A stretch of DNA of 64,000 bases from Vicinamibacterales bacterium (GTDB taxonomy: Bacteria; Acidobacteriota; Vicinamibacteria; Vicinamibacterales; UBA2999), in contig JAWKHS010000028.1 in the NCBI GenBank assembly GCA_041394705.1, positions 7,815 to 71,814 of the forward strand. Reading direction: 5' to 3'. Below are positions 1 to 8,365 of the stretch, piece after piece (position 1 is the first letter of the stretch; each line of letters opens with the position of its first letter). The notes beneath the pieces were generated by a model, which saw nothing but the letters and a program-made list of their open reading frames with translations, was not told the DNA's origin and did no database searches. A program made the position numbers and the translations under genes.

Positions 1-160
1 CGTCGAGGACGCCCGCCCGGCCGAGGGCGTCGGCCCAGGCCAGGCTGCCCGTCACGTCGTCCTCGAACAGCCGGCGGTCGAAAGGAAACGACACGCCGAA
101 ATCGAATGCCGCGGGATCGGGCGCCTCGTCGAACCGCCCCGACCACAGATGTCCGCTCAT
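1..160 (-). CDS. argH: Argininosuccinate lyase, N-terminal part (runs off the window)
   Basis: Argininosuccinate lyase splits argininosuccinate into arginine and fumarate, the last step of arginine synthesis. Only about 53 codons lie in the window. They read MSGHLWSGRFDEAP and then a stretch with FDRRLFEDDVTGSLAWA, which matches the family start (LWGGRF, then the segment before the first helices). The ATG at 160 overlaps the TGA of the preceding ArgG-like gene as ATGA, so the two are probably translationally coupled. The active-site loop lies outside the window, so function rests on the N-terminus and on the arg context. Confidence 0.85.
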   Translation of the reverse strand, partial: MSGHLWSGRFDEAPDPAAFDFGVSFPFDRRLFEDDVTGSLAWADALGRAGVLD

Positions 161-1074
161 GCCACCACCTCGATCCGTCCGCCGTCCAGGTGCATCGTCA
201 CCTCACCGGTCGCGTCGCGGAGCACCCGGCCCACGAACGCGTCCAGGCCCTCGCGCACGGGCCGAAACCACGCGCCCTCGCGGACGAGACCCGCGTACTG
301 CTCGCCGACCAGGGCGGCCGCCGCGGCCGTGGTCGGATCCAGCACCCGGCCGGCGAGGGCCGAGGCCGCCCGCGCGAGGAGCGCGGCCGCCGGCGCCCGC
401 ACGCGCCAGGCGCGGGGGGTGTCCGGGTCGTGCACCGTCCAGGCGTCCAGGTCGTGCGCGACGGTCGCCAGGCTCTCCACGGTCTCGAGGGGCGTGGCCG
501 GGACGCCGTTCACGGAGACCGGCAGGCCGTGCGCGAAGCCGACCCGGATCGTGACCGTCCCCGAGCCCGGGGGCCGCGCGGCCGGTGGCCCGTCCGGCGC
601 GGGCTCGACGGCCGCCCACACGTTCCTCGTGGTCGCGCGATCCGTGCCGCCGGCGGTCGAGACCAGGCCCAGCGAGGGCGCCAGATCGCGCAGCAGCGCG
701 CGCAGCCGACGGCGGTCCGCCGCGTCCTCGGCCCACGGCGCGGCGGCGGTCAGGCCCTCGAGTCGCGCGATGTCCGCGACGGTCGTCGCGACCATGCCCA
801 TCGACAGCGCCGTGTGGATGGGCTCGCCGGGCGTCTCGAGCGCGCCGGCCGCGAGGGCGGGCCAGCACGCGCGTTCGACGACCATGTCGCGGGCATCCAC
901 GGCGTGGCACTTCGCGGCGCCGGCGTCGAGGGCCAGGACGCGAAGGGCGTCCAGCGCCATGCCCTGTCCCACGTCGATGGCCACGGCGACGACGGCGACG
1001 CCCGCCTGCGTCACCAGGTCGGCCACCGCGCCGGCCGCGGCGGGGGTCAGCACAGGAAGAACGACGTGTTCCAT
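157..1074 (-). CDS. Degenerate argininosuccinate synthase-like protein
   Basis: This 305-residue protein is a clear but eroded homologue of argininosuccinate synthase (usually about 400 residues). Retained landmarks are the VAIDVGQG strand, the GAAKCHAVDARD segment, the VGFAHGLPVSVNG segment and the C-terminal TGEVTMHLDGG segment. The N-terminal ATP-binding motif (SGGLDTS in functional enzymes) reads LTPAAAG here, and the central GKGNDQVRFE motif is missing along with roughly 90 residues. Catalysis is therefore unlikely. The reading frame is intact, starts with ATG 24 bases after argR, and overlaps argH by 4 bases, so it is still expressed with the operon. It may be a pseudoenzyme, a regulatory or structural subunit, or a decaying copy with a functional argG elsewhere. 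Confidence 0.7.
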   Translation of the reverse strand: MEHVVLPVLTPAAAGAVADLVTQAGVAVVAVAIDVGQGMALDALRVLALDAGAAKCHAVDARDMVVERACWPALAAGALETPGEPIHTALSMGMVATTVADIARLEGLTAAAPWAEDAADRRRLRALLRDLAPSLGLVSTAGGTDRATTRNVWAAVEPAPDGPPAARPPGSGTVTIRVGFAHGLPVSVNGVPATPLETVESLATVAHDLDAWTVHDPDTPRAWRVRAPAAALLARAASALAGRVLDPTTAAAAALVGEQYAGLVREGAWFRPVREGLDAFVGRVLRDATGEVTMHLDGGRIEVVA

Positions 1075-1097
1075 CACGCGGTCCGGACCGTCCGGCG

Positions 1098-1556
1098 CTA
1101 CGGCGCCGCCAGCCCTTCGAACTGGAGGATGAGCAGCCGGGCCGCGCGGGCGTCTCGGGCGACGATCAGGATCGTGTCGTCGCCGGCGATGGTCCCGAGC
1201 ACCTCCGGCAGGCGCGCCCTGTCGATGGCGACCGCCAGCGGCTGCGCTTCTCCCGGACCGGTCCGCAGCACGAGCAGCTGCTGCGACTGCTGGATGCCGG
1301 CGAGGTAGTCCACGAGCGCGCGCTGCAGCGTGTGGCGGAGGGCATCGCTTCCGGGCGCGGCGTCGCCCGATCCCGGCAGCTGGTACGCCCCGTCCGAGGC
1401 GCGCTTCACGAGGCCCAGGCCCTTGACGTCCCGCGACAGCGTGGCCTGGGTGACGTCGAAGCCCTGTTCCATGAGGCGCTGGCGCAGTTGCTCCTGGCTG
1501 CGGACCGCTTCGCGGCTCACGAGGTCGAGCACGGCGGCCTGGCGGCGGGCTTTCAT
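1098..1556 (-). CDS. argR: Arginine repressor ArgR
   Basis: A 152-residue ArgR/AhrC regulator. The N-terminal winged helix carries the DNA-contacting motif TQATLSRDVKGLGLVK (about residues 37-52), and the C-terminal oligomerisation/arginine-binding domain has the diagnostic GDDTILIV. In the family, arginine-loaded hexamers bind pairs of 18-bp ARG boxes. Two such boxes lie about 80-120 bases upstream in the divergent argR-argC spacer. It is the first gene of a leftward unit with the ArgG-like gene and argH. Full family length; ATG start at 1556. Confidence 0.93.
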   Translation of the reverse strand: MKARRQAAVLDLVSREAVRSQEQLRQRLMEQGFDVTQATLSRDVKGLGLVKRASDGAYQLPGSGDAAPGSDALRHTLQRALVDYLAGIQQSQQLLVLRTGPGEAQPLAVAIDRARLPEVLGTIAGDDTILIVARDARAARLLILQFEGLAAP

Positions 1557-1619
1557 GTTTATGCAGGCGAGTGTATCCCAATATTCATTTCCTGAAAGGC
1601 GAAATTACCTCGAAATTTC

Positions 1620-1676
1620 TTGACACAAGGGGGACCGTATTGAATAGTTATTCTTTCCGATGAATATCCATTCCCC
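1620..1676 (+). promoter_or_regulatory. argC promoter with two ARG boxes
   Basis: TTGACA at 1620-1625 is a perfect -35 hexamer; an AT-rich -10 region (AATAGT/TAGTTA, about 1643-1650) follows. It overlaps ARG box 1 at 1639-1656, in which TGAAT and ATTC(T) are separated by four bases (AGTT). ARG box 2 at 1659-1676 has TGAAT-ATCC-ATTC and spans the argC start codon. Centre-to-centre distance is 20 bp, the compact spacing known from some ArgR operators. ArgR bound here would block both -10 recognition and translation start. The predicted transcript start leaves almost no leader before the ATG at 1660. The assignment rests on consensus match only. Confidence 0.75.
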
Positions 1677-2685
1677 AACAGGCGCCTCCCGCTCCGCGAT
1701 CCGCGTGGCCGTGGCCGGCGCCACCGGGTACGCCGGCCAGGAACTGGTGCGGCTGCTGGCGCGTCACCCGGCCGCGGACCTCACGATGGCGACGGGCTCG
1801 CAGGCCGCGAGCGCGCCGCGCTCGCTGCCGGCGCTGGCCCGGATCTGGGACGGGCAGGTCGTGCCGCTCGACGTGGACGCGGTCGCCGCGGCCGCCGACG
1901 TGGTGTTCCTGGCCCTGCCGGAAGCCGCCTCGGCCGAGCTCGGCGTGGCGTTCCTCGCGAAGGGCGCGCGCGTCGTCGATCTGTCCGGGGCCTTCCGACT
2001 CCGCGACGACGCCGCACGGGCGCGGTGGTACCCCGCGACCACGACGATGCCGGATGGCGTGGTGTACGGATTGACGGAGTTCACGGGCGCCGACATCCCC
2101 GGAGCGCGCCTCGTGTCCTGCCCTGGCTGCTACCCCACCGCGTCGCTCCTGGCCCTCCAGCCGCTGGCCGAGGCGGGCCTCCTGCAATCGGGTGCCGACG
2201 TGATCGTGGACGCGAAGTCGGGCGTGTCGGGCGCCGGCAAGGCGCCGAGCGACCGGACGCACTTCTGCGAGAACCACGGGAGCGTCGCGGCCTACGGGCT
2301 CTTCGGCCATCGCCACACGCCCGAGATCGCGCAGGCCCTCGGCTGCCCCGTCACCTTCACGCCCCACCTGGTGCCGCTCGACCGCGGGATCCTGTCCACG
2401 ATGTACGCGCGCCTCGCGCCCGGCGTCACCGCCGCGCAGGTCGGCGACGCGCTGGCCGCCGCGCACGCCAGGTCGCCGTTCGTACGGCTCACCGGGGACC
2501 AGCTCCCCGAGATCAAGCACGTCGCGTGGACGAACTTCTGCGACATCGGCTGGCGGGTGGACGAGTCCACGGGCCGCCTCATCCTCGTCTCCGTCATCGA
2601 CAACCTGCTCAAGGGCGCGGCCGGCCAGGCCGTGCAGAACTTCAACCTGCTCGTCGGCGTCGACGAGCGGACGGGGCTGCACTGA
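1660..2685 (+). CDS. argC: N-acetyl-gamma-glutamyl-phosphate reductase
   Basis: ArgC reduces N-acetylglutamyl phosphate to the semialdehyde with NADPH, the third step of arginine synthesis. The 341-residue protein has the N-terminal nucleotide-binding motif VAGATGYAGQEL, the active-site cysteine in SCPGCYPTA, and the conserved HRHTPEI segment. It heads the rightward arg operon directly after the ARG boxes. Its TGA overlaps the argB ATG by one base (TGATG). No clear ribosome binding site precedes the start, consistent with a near-leaderless message. Confidence 0.93.
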   Translation: MNIHSPTGASRSAIRVAVAGATGYAGQELVRLLARHPAADLTMATGSQAASAPRSLPALARIWDGQVVPLDVDAVAAAADVVFLALPEAASAELGVAFLAKGARVVDLSGAFRLRDDAARARWYPATTTMPDGVVYGLTEFTGADIPGARLVSCPGCYPTASLLALQPLAEAGLLQSGADVIVDAKSGVSGAGKAPSDRTHFCENHGSVAAYGLFGHRHTPEIAQALGCPVTFTPHLVPLDRGILSTMYARLAPGVTAAQVGDALAAAHARSPFVRLTGDQLPEIKHVAWTNFCDIGWRVDESTGRLILVSVIDNLLKGAAGQAVQNFNLLVGVDERTGLH

Positions 2686-3494
2686 TGCCGCGGATCACGG
2701 TGCTCAAGCTGGGCGGCGAGCTCCTGGAAGAACCGCAGCGGGTGAAGGCGGTCGCGCGGGTCGTGCGGACGGCCGCGGCGAAGGGGCCGCTCGTGGTCGT
2801 GCACGGCGGCGGCCGCGAGATCGACCGCGCGCTCTTCGCCGCCGGCATCGCGAAGGCCCAGGTGGACGGGCTGCGCATCACCGACGAGGGCACGTTGCGC
2901 GTGGTCGTGGCGGTGCTGGCCGGCACCGTCAACACGACGTTCGTCGCCGCGCTGTCGGCCGCGCGCGTGAAGGCGGTCGGCTTGACGGGCGCCGACGCCA
3001 CCGTGGCGCCGGTCAGGAAGGCGCTGCCCCACCGGACGGCGGCGGGCGCCAAGGTGAGCCTGGGCCAGGTGGGCGAGCCGGCCGGGCGCACGCGACCGGA
3101 TCTGCTGCTGCGCCTGACGAAGGCCGGCTACGTGCCCGTCATCGCGAGCGTGAGCGCGTCTTCCGCCGGCGACCTCTTCAACGTGAATGCCGACACGCTG
3201 GCGGCCGACGTGGCCGCCCGTCTGAAGGCGGCGCGGCTGGTGATCGCGGGCGCGACGCCCGGCGTGCTCGACGCCGCCGGCGCCACGCTCGCCGTCGTGG
3301 ATCGGGCGCTGGCCCGGTCCATGGTCGGCTCGGCGCCGCGAGCGCGGGCATGAGTGGCGAAGCTGGCCGCCTGCCGCGTCGCGCGCGACGCCGGCGTCCG
3401 CGACGTGCGGATCGCCGATGGACGCAACGCCGCGAGGCTGTCCGCGGCGGTCGCCGGCAGCGCGGCGGCCGGTCCCTGGACCCTGGTGAAGTGA
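2685..3494 (+). pseudogene. argB: Acetylglutamate kinase, reading frame interrupted near the C-terminus
   Basis: N-acetylglutamate kinase phosphorylates N-acetylglutamate. The N-terminal KLGGELLEE, the HGGGREID loop, GLTGADA and the FNVNADTLAADVA segment are all present and well conserved through about residue 215. At 3351 an in-frame TGA stops the frame after APRARA. The expected C-terminus (VAKLAACRVARDAG ... ADGRNAARLSAAV ... WTLVK) follows immediately in the same frame and ends at TGA 3492. A one-base shift would restore GMVAKL, so two compensating indels around 3335-3353 are the simplest explanation. Either the gene is damaged or the sequence here has base-call errors; the latter is favoured because neighbouring genes show the same kind of lesion. 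Confidence 0.85.
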
Positions 3495-3510
3495 GGCAAC
3501 GACCGTGACG

Positions 3511-4723
3511 ATGAGCGCCACCGACGTGCAGGCCGCCGAGGCCCAGCACATCCTGCAGACCTACAAGCGCCAGCCCGTGGTGTTCGTGCGCGGGGACGGC
3601 TCGCGCATCACCGACATCGACGGCAGCCTCAATGCCTCGACTTCATCTCGGCATCGGCGTGTCGGTCCTGGGCCACGGCCATCCGGCCCTCGCCCGCGCC
3701 ATCGCCGAGCAGGCGGCGGCCCTGCTTCACACGTCGAACCTCTACTACCACCCGCTGCAGTGGCAGGTGGCGTCGCGGCTGGCCGCCCTCTCGGGTCTCC
3801 AGCGCGTGTTCTTCTGCAACAGCGGGACCGAGGCGATGGAAGCGTGCCTCAAGTTCGCCCGGCGCCGTCACTGGCACGCAGGGCGTGCGCGGCCGCACGC
3901 GCTACGTCGCCTTCGAGCACGGCTTCTCGGGCCGCTCGATGGGATCCCTGTCGGTGACGGCGAACGCGCACTACCGCGAGCCGTTCGAGCCCCTCATCCC
4001 CGGGGTCACGTTCGTGGCGCCGGACGACGTCCGGCGCTCGAGGCGGCCGTCACGAGCGAGACGGCGGCCATCGTGGTGGAGCCGATCCAGGGCGAAGGCG
4101 GCGTGCGCCCGATCCCGGCCGCGATGGTGGCCGCCATCGAGGCCGCCTGCGCGCGGACGGGCACGCTGCTGATCGCGGACGAGATCCAGTGCGGCCTGGG
4201 CCGGACCGGCTCGGCGTTCCACTTCCAGGCCGTCGGCCTGACGCCCGATCTCGTCACCGTGGGCAAGGCGCTGGGCGGCGGCGTGCCCGTCGGTGCGGCG
4301 CTCGTGTCCGAAGCAGTGGCGGCCAACGTGATGCCGGGCGATCACGGGACCACCTACGGCGGCAACCTGCTCGCGACGCGGGCCGCGCTCGTGGTGCTCG
4401 AGGAGCTGATGGACCGCGGGCTGCTGGCGCACGTCCGCGAGGTGGGCGCCCATTTCGGCGCGGCGCTCGACCGGCTGGCGGCGAAGCACGCGGTGGTGCG
4501 CGAGGTCCGCGGCGCCGGCGTGATGCGCGGCGTCGAGCTGACCGTCGACGCGGCGCCCGTCGTCGACGGCGCACGCGCGCGCGGGCTCCTGGTGAACCGG
4601 ACCGACGAGCGCGTGGTCCGGCTCCTGCCGCCCTTCACCGTGAGCGCGGCCGAGGTCGACGAGGCCGTGGCCACGTTGGATGCCGTGCTGGCCGGCCTGC
4701 CGGCGGAGGCGACGACCCGATGA
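3511..4723 (+). pseudogene. argD: Acetylornithine aminotransferase with several frameshifts
   Basis: A PLP-dependent class III aminotransferase that converts N-acetylglutamate semialdehyde to acetylornithine. Family segments appear in order but in different frames: YKRQPVVFVRGDG (from 3511; GTG 3505 also possible), LDFIS (3636), GIGVSVLGHGHPALA and FCNSGTEAMEACLKFAR (frame of 3632), RTRYVAFEHGFSGRSMGS (frame of 3885), then VVEPIQGEGG, LIADEIQCGLGRTG and the PLP-lysine segment TVGKALGGG back in the 3632 frame to the TGA at 4723. Shifts are near 3625-3636, 3648-3650 (one G missing from a GGG run), 3870-3885 and 4026-4032. Joined, the product has normal length. The stop overlaps the next gene as ATGA. 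Confidence 0.85.
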
Positions 4724-5282
4724 CCCCCACGCTCCTGCCCGCCTCCCGGCGCCTGCGGCGCCCGTGTCGCCTCGCCGACGTGCCCCTGCCGGCCGTCGAG
4801 GCCGAGGTCCGCACGGCGCGTCCGGACGAGGCCGGCGACATCCTGGCGCTGGTGCGCGCGCACCAGGACGAAGGCCACCTGCTGCCCCGCTCCCGCGCGC
4901 CGAGCTCGAGGCGCGGACAGCGCGCTTCGTGGTGGCGGTGATGGACGGCCGCGTCGTGGCGTGCGCGGAACTGGCGCCGCTCTCGGCGTCGGTCGCCGAA
5001 GTCCGTTCGCTGGTCGTCGACCGCACCGCGCGCGGCGGCGGCGTGGGGCGGCGGCTGGTGGACGAGCTCGTACGTCGCGCGGCGGTGGAGGGATTCGAGC
5101 GCCTGTGCGCCTTCTCGCACGAGCCCGGGTACTTCATGCGCATGGGGTTCTCGCTCGTGCCGCACACCTGGGTGCCCGAGAAGCTGGCGGCCGATTGCCG
5201 CGCGTGCGCGCTGTTCCGCCAGTGCGGGCAGCACGCGGTGGTCCGCCCGGTGACCCCGGCGCGGCGGCCGCGCCACGCCTGA
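4720..5282 (+). pseudogene. argA: GNAT N-acetylglutamate synthase (short ArgA type), frameshifted
   Basis: A short GNAT-fold acetyltransferase that likely makes N-acetylglutamate from glutamate and acetyl-CoA. The first part (MTPTLLPASRR ... EVRTARPDEAGDILALVRAHQDEGHLLPRS) and the second (ELEARTARFVVAVMDGRVVACAEL onward) are in different frames, with a one-base loss near 4895. The acetyl-CoA segment VDRTARGGGVGRRLVDEL is intact. The C-terminus has the cysteines DCRACALFRQCGQ typical of short bacterial NAGS-type GNATs in arg operons. ATG 4720 overlaps the argD stop. It lies directly upstream of argJ, which can also make acetylglutamate. Confidence 0.75.
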
Positions 5283-5292
5283 GGAGGACGTC

Positions 5293-6507
5293 ATGAACGA
5301 GCACGTCCACTCCATCGACGGCGGCGTCACGGCGCCTCGGGGCTTCCTGGCCGCCGGCCTGCACTGCGGGATCAAGGCCAGCGGCAAGCCCGATCTTGCG
5401 CTGGTCGTCACCGAGACGCCGGCAGCGGCGGCCGCGGTGTTCACCACGAATCTCGCGGTGGCCGCGCCCGTCGTCGTGTCGAAGGAGCACCTGGCCGGCT
5501 CCAGCGGCCGCGCCAGGGCGATCGTCACCAACAGCGGCTGCGCCAATGCCTGTACGGGACCGCAGGGGCTGGCCGATGCGCGTGAGATGACGGTGCTGAC
5601 CGCCAAGGCGCTGGGCTGCGATCCGCGGGACGTCCTGGTGGCGTCCACCGGCGTCATCGGCGTGCAGCTCAAGATGGCGGCCCTGCGGACGGGCATCCCG
5701 GCGGCGGTCGCCGCGCTCGCCGCCGGCGGCGGCCCGGCCGCCGCCGACGCCATCATGACCACGGACCCGTTCCCGAAGTCGGCGGCGGTGGAGGTCGAGA
5801 CGCCGGCCGGGCGCATTCGCGTGGGCGGGATGACGAAGGGCTCGGGGATGATCGAGCCGCGCATGGCGACGATGCTCGGCTACCTGACGACCGACGCGGC
5901 CGTCGACGCCGCGCGCCTGCGGCGCGTGCTCGTGGACACCTGCCGCGAGACCTTCAACGCCATCACCGTGGACGGCGAGCCGTCCACCAACGACTGCGTG
6001 TTCGCGCTGGCGAACGGCGCGTCCGGCGTCGCCATCGACGACGCGACGGAAGCGGCGCTCGCCGACGGCTTCCGGGCCGTGGCGAAGGCGCTCGCACTGG
6101 GCATCGTGCGCGGCGGCGAAGGCGCCACCAAGCTCGTCGCCATCACGGCGAGCGGCGCCGTGAGCGACGCCGACGCGTGGACGGCGGCCCGCGCCATCGC
6201 CAACTCGCTGCTCGTGAAGACGGCCATCCACGGCGCCGATCCGAACTGGGGCCGCCTCGTGGCGGCGGCCGGCCGATCCGGGGCGCGCTTCGAGCTCGAA
6301 CGGGCGCGCGTGCGCATCGGCCCCCTGGTGCTGTTCGAGGACGGGCGGCCCTTCGACGAACGCGCGCCCGAGGCGGCCGCCTACCTGCAGGGCACCGACC
6401 TCGACATCGAGGTGGATCTGGGCACGGGCGGCGGCGCCCGCGCCACCGTGTGGACGTGCGACCTGTCGAAGATGTACGTCCAGATCAACGCCGAGTACCG
6501 CACCTAG
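5293..6507 (+). CDS. argJ: Glutamate N-acetyltransferase / amino-acid acetyltransferase ArgJ
   Basis: ArgJ transfers the acetyl group from N-acetylornithine to glutamate, closing the acetyl cycle. The 404-residue precursor has the N-terminal fold GFLAAGLHCGIK and the autocleavage region KGSGMIEPRMATMLGYLTTDA, in which a threonine in MATM/TTD context becomes the nucleophile of the beta subunit. The C-terminal SNDCVF-like segment (STNDCVFAL) and HGADPNWGRLVAA are conserved. A strong GAGGAGG Shine-Dalgarno sequence lies at 5281-5287, 10 bases after the GNAT stop. The frame is intact, unlike its upstream neighbours. Confidence 0.93.
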   Translation: MNEHVHSIDGGVTAPRGFLAAGLHCGIKASGKPDLALVVTETPAAAAAVFTTNLAVAAPVVVSKEHLAGSSGRARAIVTNSGCANACTGPQGLADAREMTVLTAKALGCDPRDVLVASTGVIGVQLKMAALRTGIPAAVAALAAGGGPAAADAIMTTDPFPKSAAVEVETPAGRIRVGGMTKGSGMIEPRMATMLGYLTTDAAVDAARLRRVLVDTCRETFNAITVDGEPSTNDCVFALANGASGVAIDDATEAALADGFRAVAKALALGIVRGGEGATKLVAITASGAVSDADAWTAARAIANSLLVKTAIHGADPNWGRLVAAAGRSGARFELERARVRIGPLVLFEDGRPFDERAPEAAAYLQGTDLDIEVDLGTGGGARATVWTCDLSKMYVQINAEYRT

Positions 6508-6538
6508 CCGCGCCCCCGCGCGCCCTGCCGGAGCCGCC

Positions 6539-7474
6539 GTGCCCAAGCACTTCCTGTCGCTGCTCGACTTCACGCCCGACGCGCTCGAGCACTGCCTGTC
6601 GCTCGCGTCCACCCTCAAGGCGGCGCGCCGCGCCGCGACGGCCACCGAGCACGACCGCGCCCTGCACGGGCGCCAGGTCGGGCTGCTCTTCGAGAAGCCG
6701 TCGCTCCGGACGCGCGTCACCTTCACGATCGGCGTCGGCGAACTTGGCGGCCACGTCGTGGACATCCCGTCCGACGTCATGCACGCGGACCGCGAGCCCC
6801 TGCACGACGTCGCCCGGAACCTGGAGCGCTGGGTCGACGCGGTCGTGATCCGCACCTTCGCCCAGGCGCGGCTGTCGATCTTCACCGACTCCGCGCCGGC
6901 GCTGCGCATCGTCAACGCGCTGTCCGACGAGGAGCACCCCTGCCAGGCGCTGGCCGACCTGCAGACGCTCCGCGAGCGCTGGGGGACGGTCGAGGGCCGG
7001 ACGATCGCCTTCGTCGGCGACGGCAACAACGTGGCCACCTCGCTCGTCCACGGCGCGCTCATGCAGGGCGCCAACGTCCGCGTCGCCACGCCCAAGGGCT
7101 ACGGGCTCCCGGGCGAGACGGCGTCGATGGCCGACCGCATCGCCATCAAGGGCGCCACGCTGAAGCAGTACGTCGATCCGAAGGACGCCGTGAAGGGCGT
7201 CGACGCCATCTACACGGACGTCTGGACGTCGATGGGCCAGGAAGTCGAATACGCGGAGCGGACGAAGATCTTCTCGCGCTACCAGGTCAACGAGGCCCTC
7301 ATGGCCCGCGCGAAACCCGACGCGCTGTTCATGCACTGCCTTCCCGCGCACCGCGGCCAGGAGGTGACCGACGAGGTCATCGAATCGCCGGCGTCGGTCG
7401 CCTTCGACCAGGCCGAGAACCGGCTCCACGCCCAGAAGGCGATGCTGGTCACGTTGTTCGCCAACGGCGCCTAG
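6539..7474 (+). CDS. argF: Ornithine carbamoyltransferase
   Basis: ArgF joins ornithine and carbamoyl phosphate to form citrulline. The 311-residue protein has the carbamoyl-phosphate loop FEKPSLRTRVTF (the common S-T-R-T-R appears as S-L-R-T-R), HPCQ in the middle, and the ornithine loop HCLPAHRG. It starts with GTG at 6539, 31 bases after argJ, and is the last arg gene of the rightward operon. Downstream G+C-rich inverted repeats (about 7487-7545) could end transcription, although no U-tract is present. Confidence 0.92.
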   Translation: MPKHFLSLLDFTPDALEHCLSLASTLKAARRAATATEHDRALHGRQVGLLFEKPSLRTRVTFTIGVGELGGHVVDIPSDVMHADREPLHDVARNLERWVDAVVIRTFAQARLSIFTDSAPALRIVNALSDEEHPCQALADLQTLRERWGTVEGRTIAFVGDGNNVATSLVHGALMQGANVRVATPKGYGLPGETASMADRIAIKGATLKQYVDPKDAVKGVDAIYTDVWTSMGQEVEYAERTKIFSRYQVNEALMARAKPDALFMHCLPAHRGQEVTDEVIESPASVAFDQAENRLHAQKAMLVTLFANGA

Positions 7475-7548
7475 CGCCGTCCGCGGCTCGGGGTCGGTCC
7501 CGGAGCCCCGTGTTCCGGGCGTTCGGCCCCGGGCTCCGGGCCCCGGCG

Positions 7549-7576
7549 TTGTGAGGTCCCGAAGGGGCCGTACAAT
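7549..7576 (+). promoter_or_regulatory. Probable sigma-70 promoter giving a leaderless pxpA message
   Basis: TTGTGA (7549-7554) and TACAAT (7571-7576) are separated by 16 bases. The pxpA ATG begins at 7584, seven bases after the -10 hexamer, so transcription would start at or within a base or two of the start codon. No Shine-Dalgarno sequence is visible. The call is from consensus match only. Confidence 0.5.
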
Positions 7577-7583
7577 CCGCCGC

Positions 7584-8345
7584 ATGCGCATCGACCTCAA
7601 CTCCGACCTCGGCGAGGCATTCGGCCCGTGGCCCATGGGGCAGGATGCGCTGCTCATGCCCGTGATCTCGTCGGCGAACGTGGCCTGCGGCGTCCATGCG
7701 GGCGATCCAGGGACGATGCGGGCGACGGTCCGGCTCGCCCGGGCGCACCAGGTCGCGGTGGGGGCGCACCCGGGGTTTCCCGACCTGCAGGGGTTCGGAC
7801 GCCGCGAGATGCGCATGTCGCCGCAGGAGGTCGAGGATCTGGTGCTCTACCAGGTGGGGGCGATCGCGGGCGTGGCGCGCAGCGAGGGTGTGCGCCTGCA
7901 GCACGTCAAGGCGCACGGCGCGCTCTACAACATGGCGTGCCGTGACGAGGCGCTGGCCGATGCCATCGCCCGCGCCGTCGTGGCCTTCGACCCGGCGCTG
8001 GTGCTCTTCGGGCTGCCGGGTTCGGCGCTGCTCCAGGCCGGACTCGAGGCCGGCCTGCCGGTGGCGGCCGAGGCGTTCGCCGACCGCGCCTATCTTGCCG
8101 ACGGGTCGCTGGCGCCGCGCTCGCTGCCGGGCAGCGTCATCCACGACGTCGACGCGGTCGTGAGCCGCGCGGTCGAGATGGTGGTGGATCAGTCGGTCGT
8201 GGCGATGGACGGCACGCGCATCCGCTTCGAGGCCGATACGCTGTGCCTCCACGGCGATACACCTGGGGCGGCCGCCCTGGCCGCCGCCGTGCGCCGCGGC
8301 CTCGAGGACGCCGGGGTCACGATTGCAGCTTTGACAGGCCGCTGA
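7584..8345 (+). CDS. pxpA: 5-oxoprolinase subunit A (LamB/YcsF family)
   Basis: PxpA is the A subunit of the ATP-dependent 5-oxoprolinase PxpABC, which opens pyroglutamate to glutamate. The 253-residue protein begins MRIDLNSDLGEAFGPW, the family signature, followed by SSANVACGVHAGDP, VGAHPGFPD and HVKAHGALYN. The C-terminal CLHGDTPGA is conserved. PxpB/PxpC are not next to it in this window, so the partner subunits must lie elsewhere. It follows argF by 109 bases with its own promoter-like sequence. A supply of glutamate for arginine synthesis is a reasonable but unproven link. Confidence 0.9.
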   Translation: MRIDLNSDLGEAFGPWPMGQDALLMPVISSANVACGVHAGDPGTMRATVRLARAHQVAVGAHPGFPDLQGFGRREMRMSPQEVEDLVLYQVGAIAGVARSEGVRLQHVKAHGALYNMACRDEALADAIARAVVAFDPALVLFGLPGSALLQAGLEAGLPVAAEAFADRAYLADGSLAPRSLPGSVIHDVDAVVSRAVEMVVDQSVVAMDGTRIRFEADTLCLHGDTPGAAALAAAVRRGLEDAGVTIAALTGR

Positions 8346-8365
8346 CGACTTCGTAAGTCGCGGCC

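Noticed and set aside
106..1308. Plus-strand frame across the ArgG-like gene and argR
   Set aside because: It is a shadow; the minus strand has ArgR and ArgG homology.
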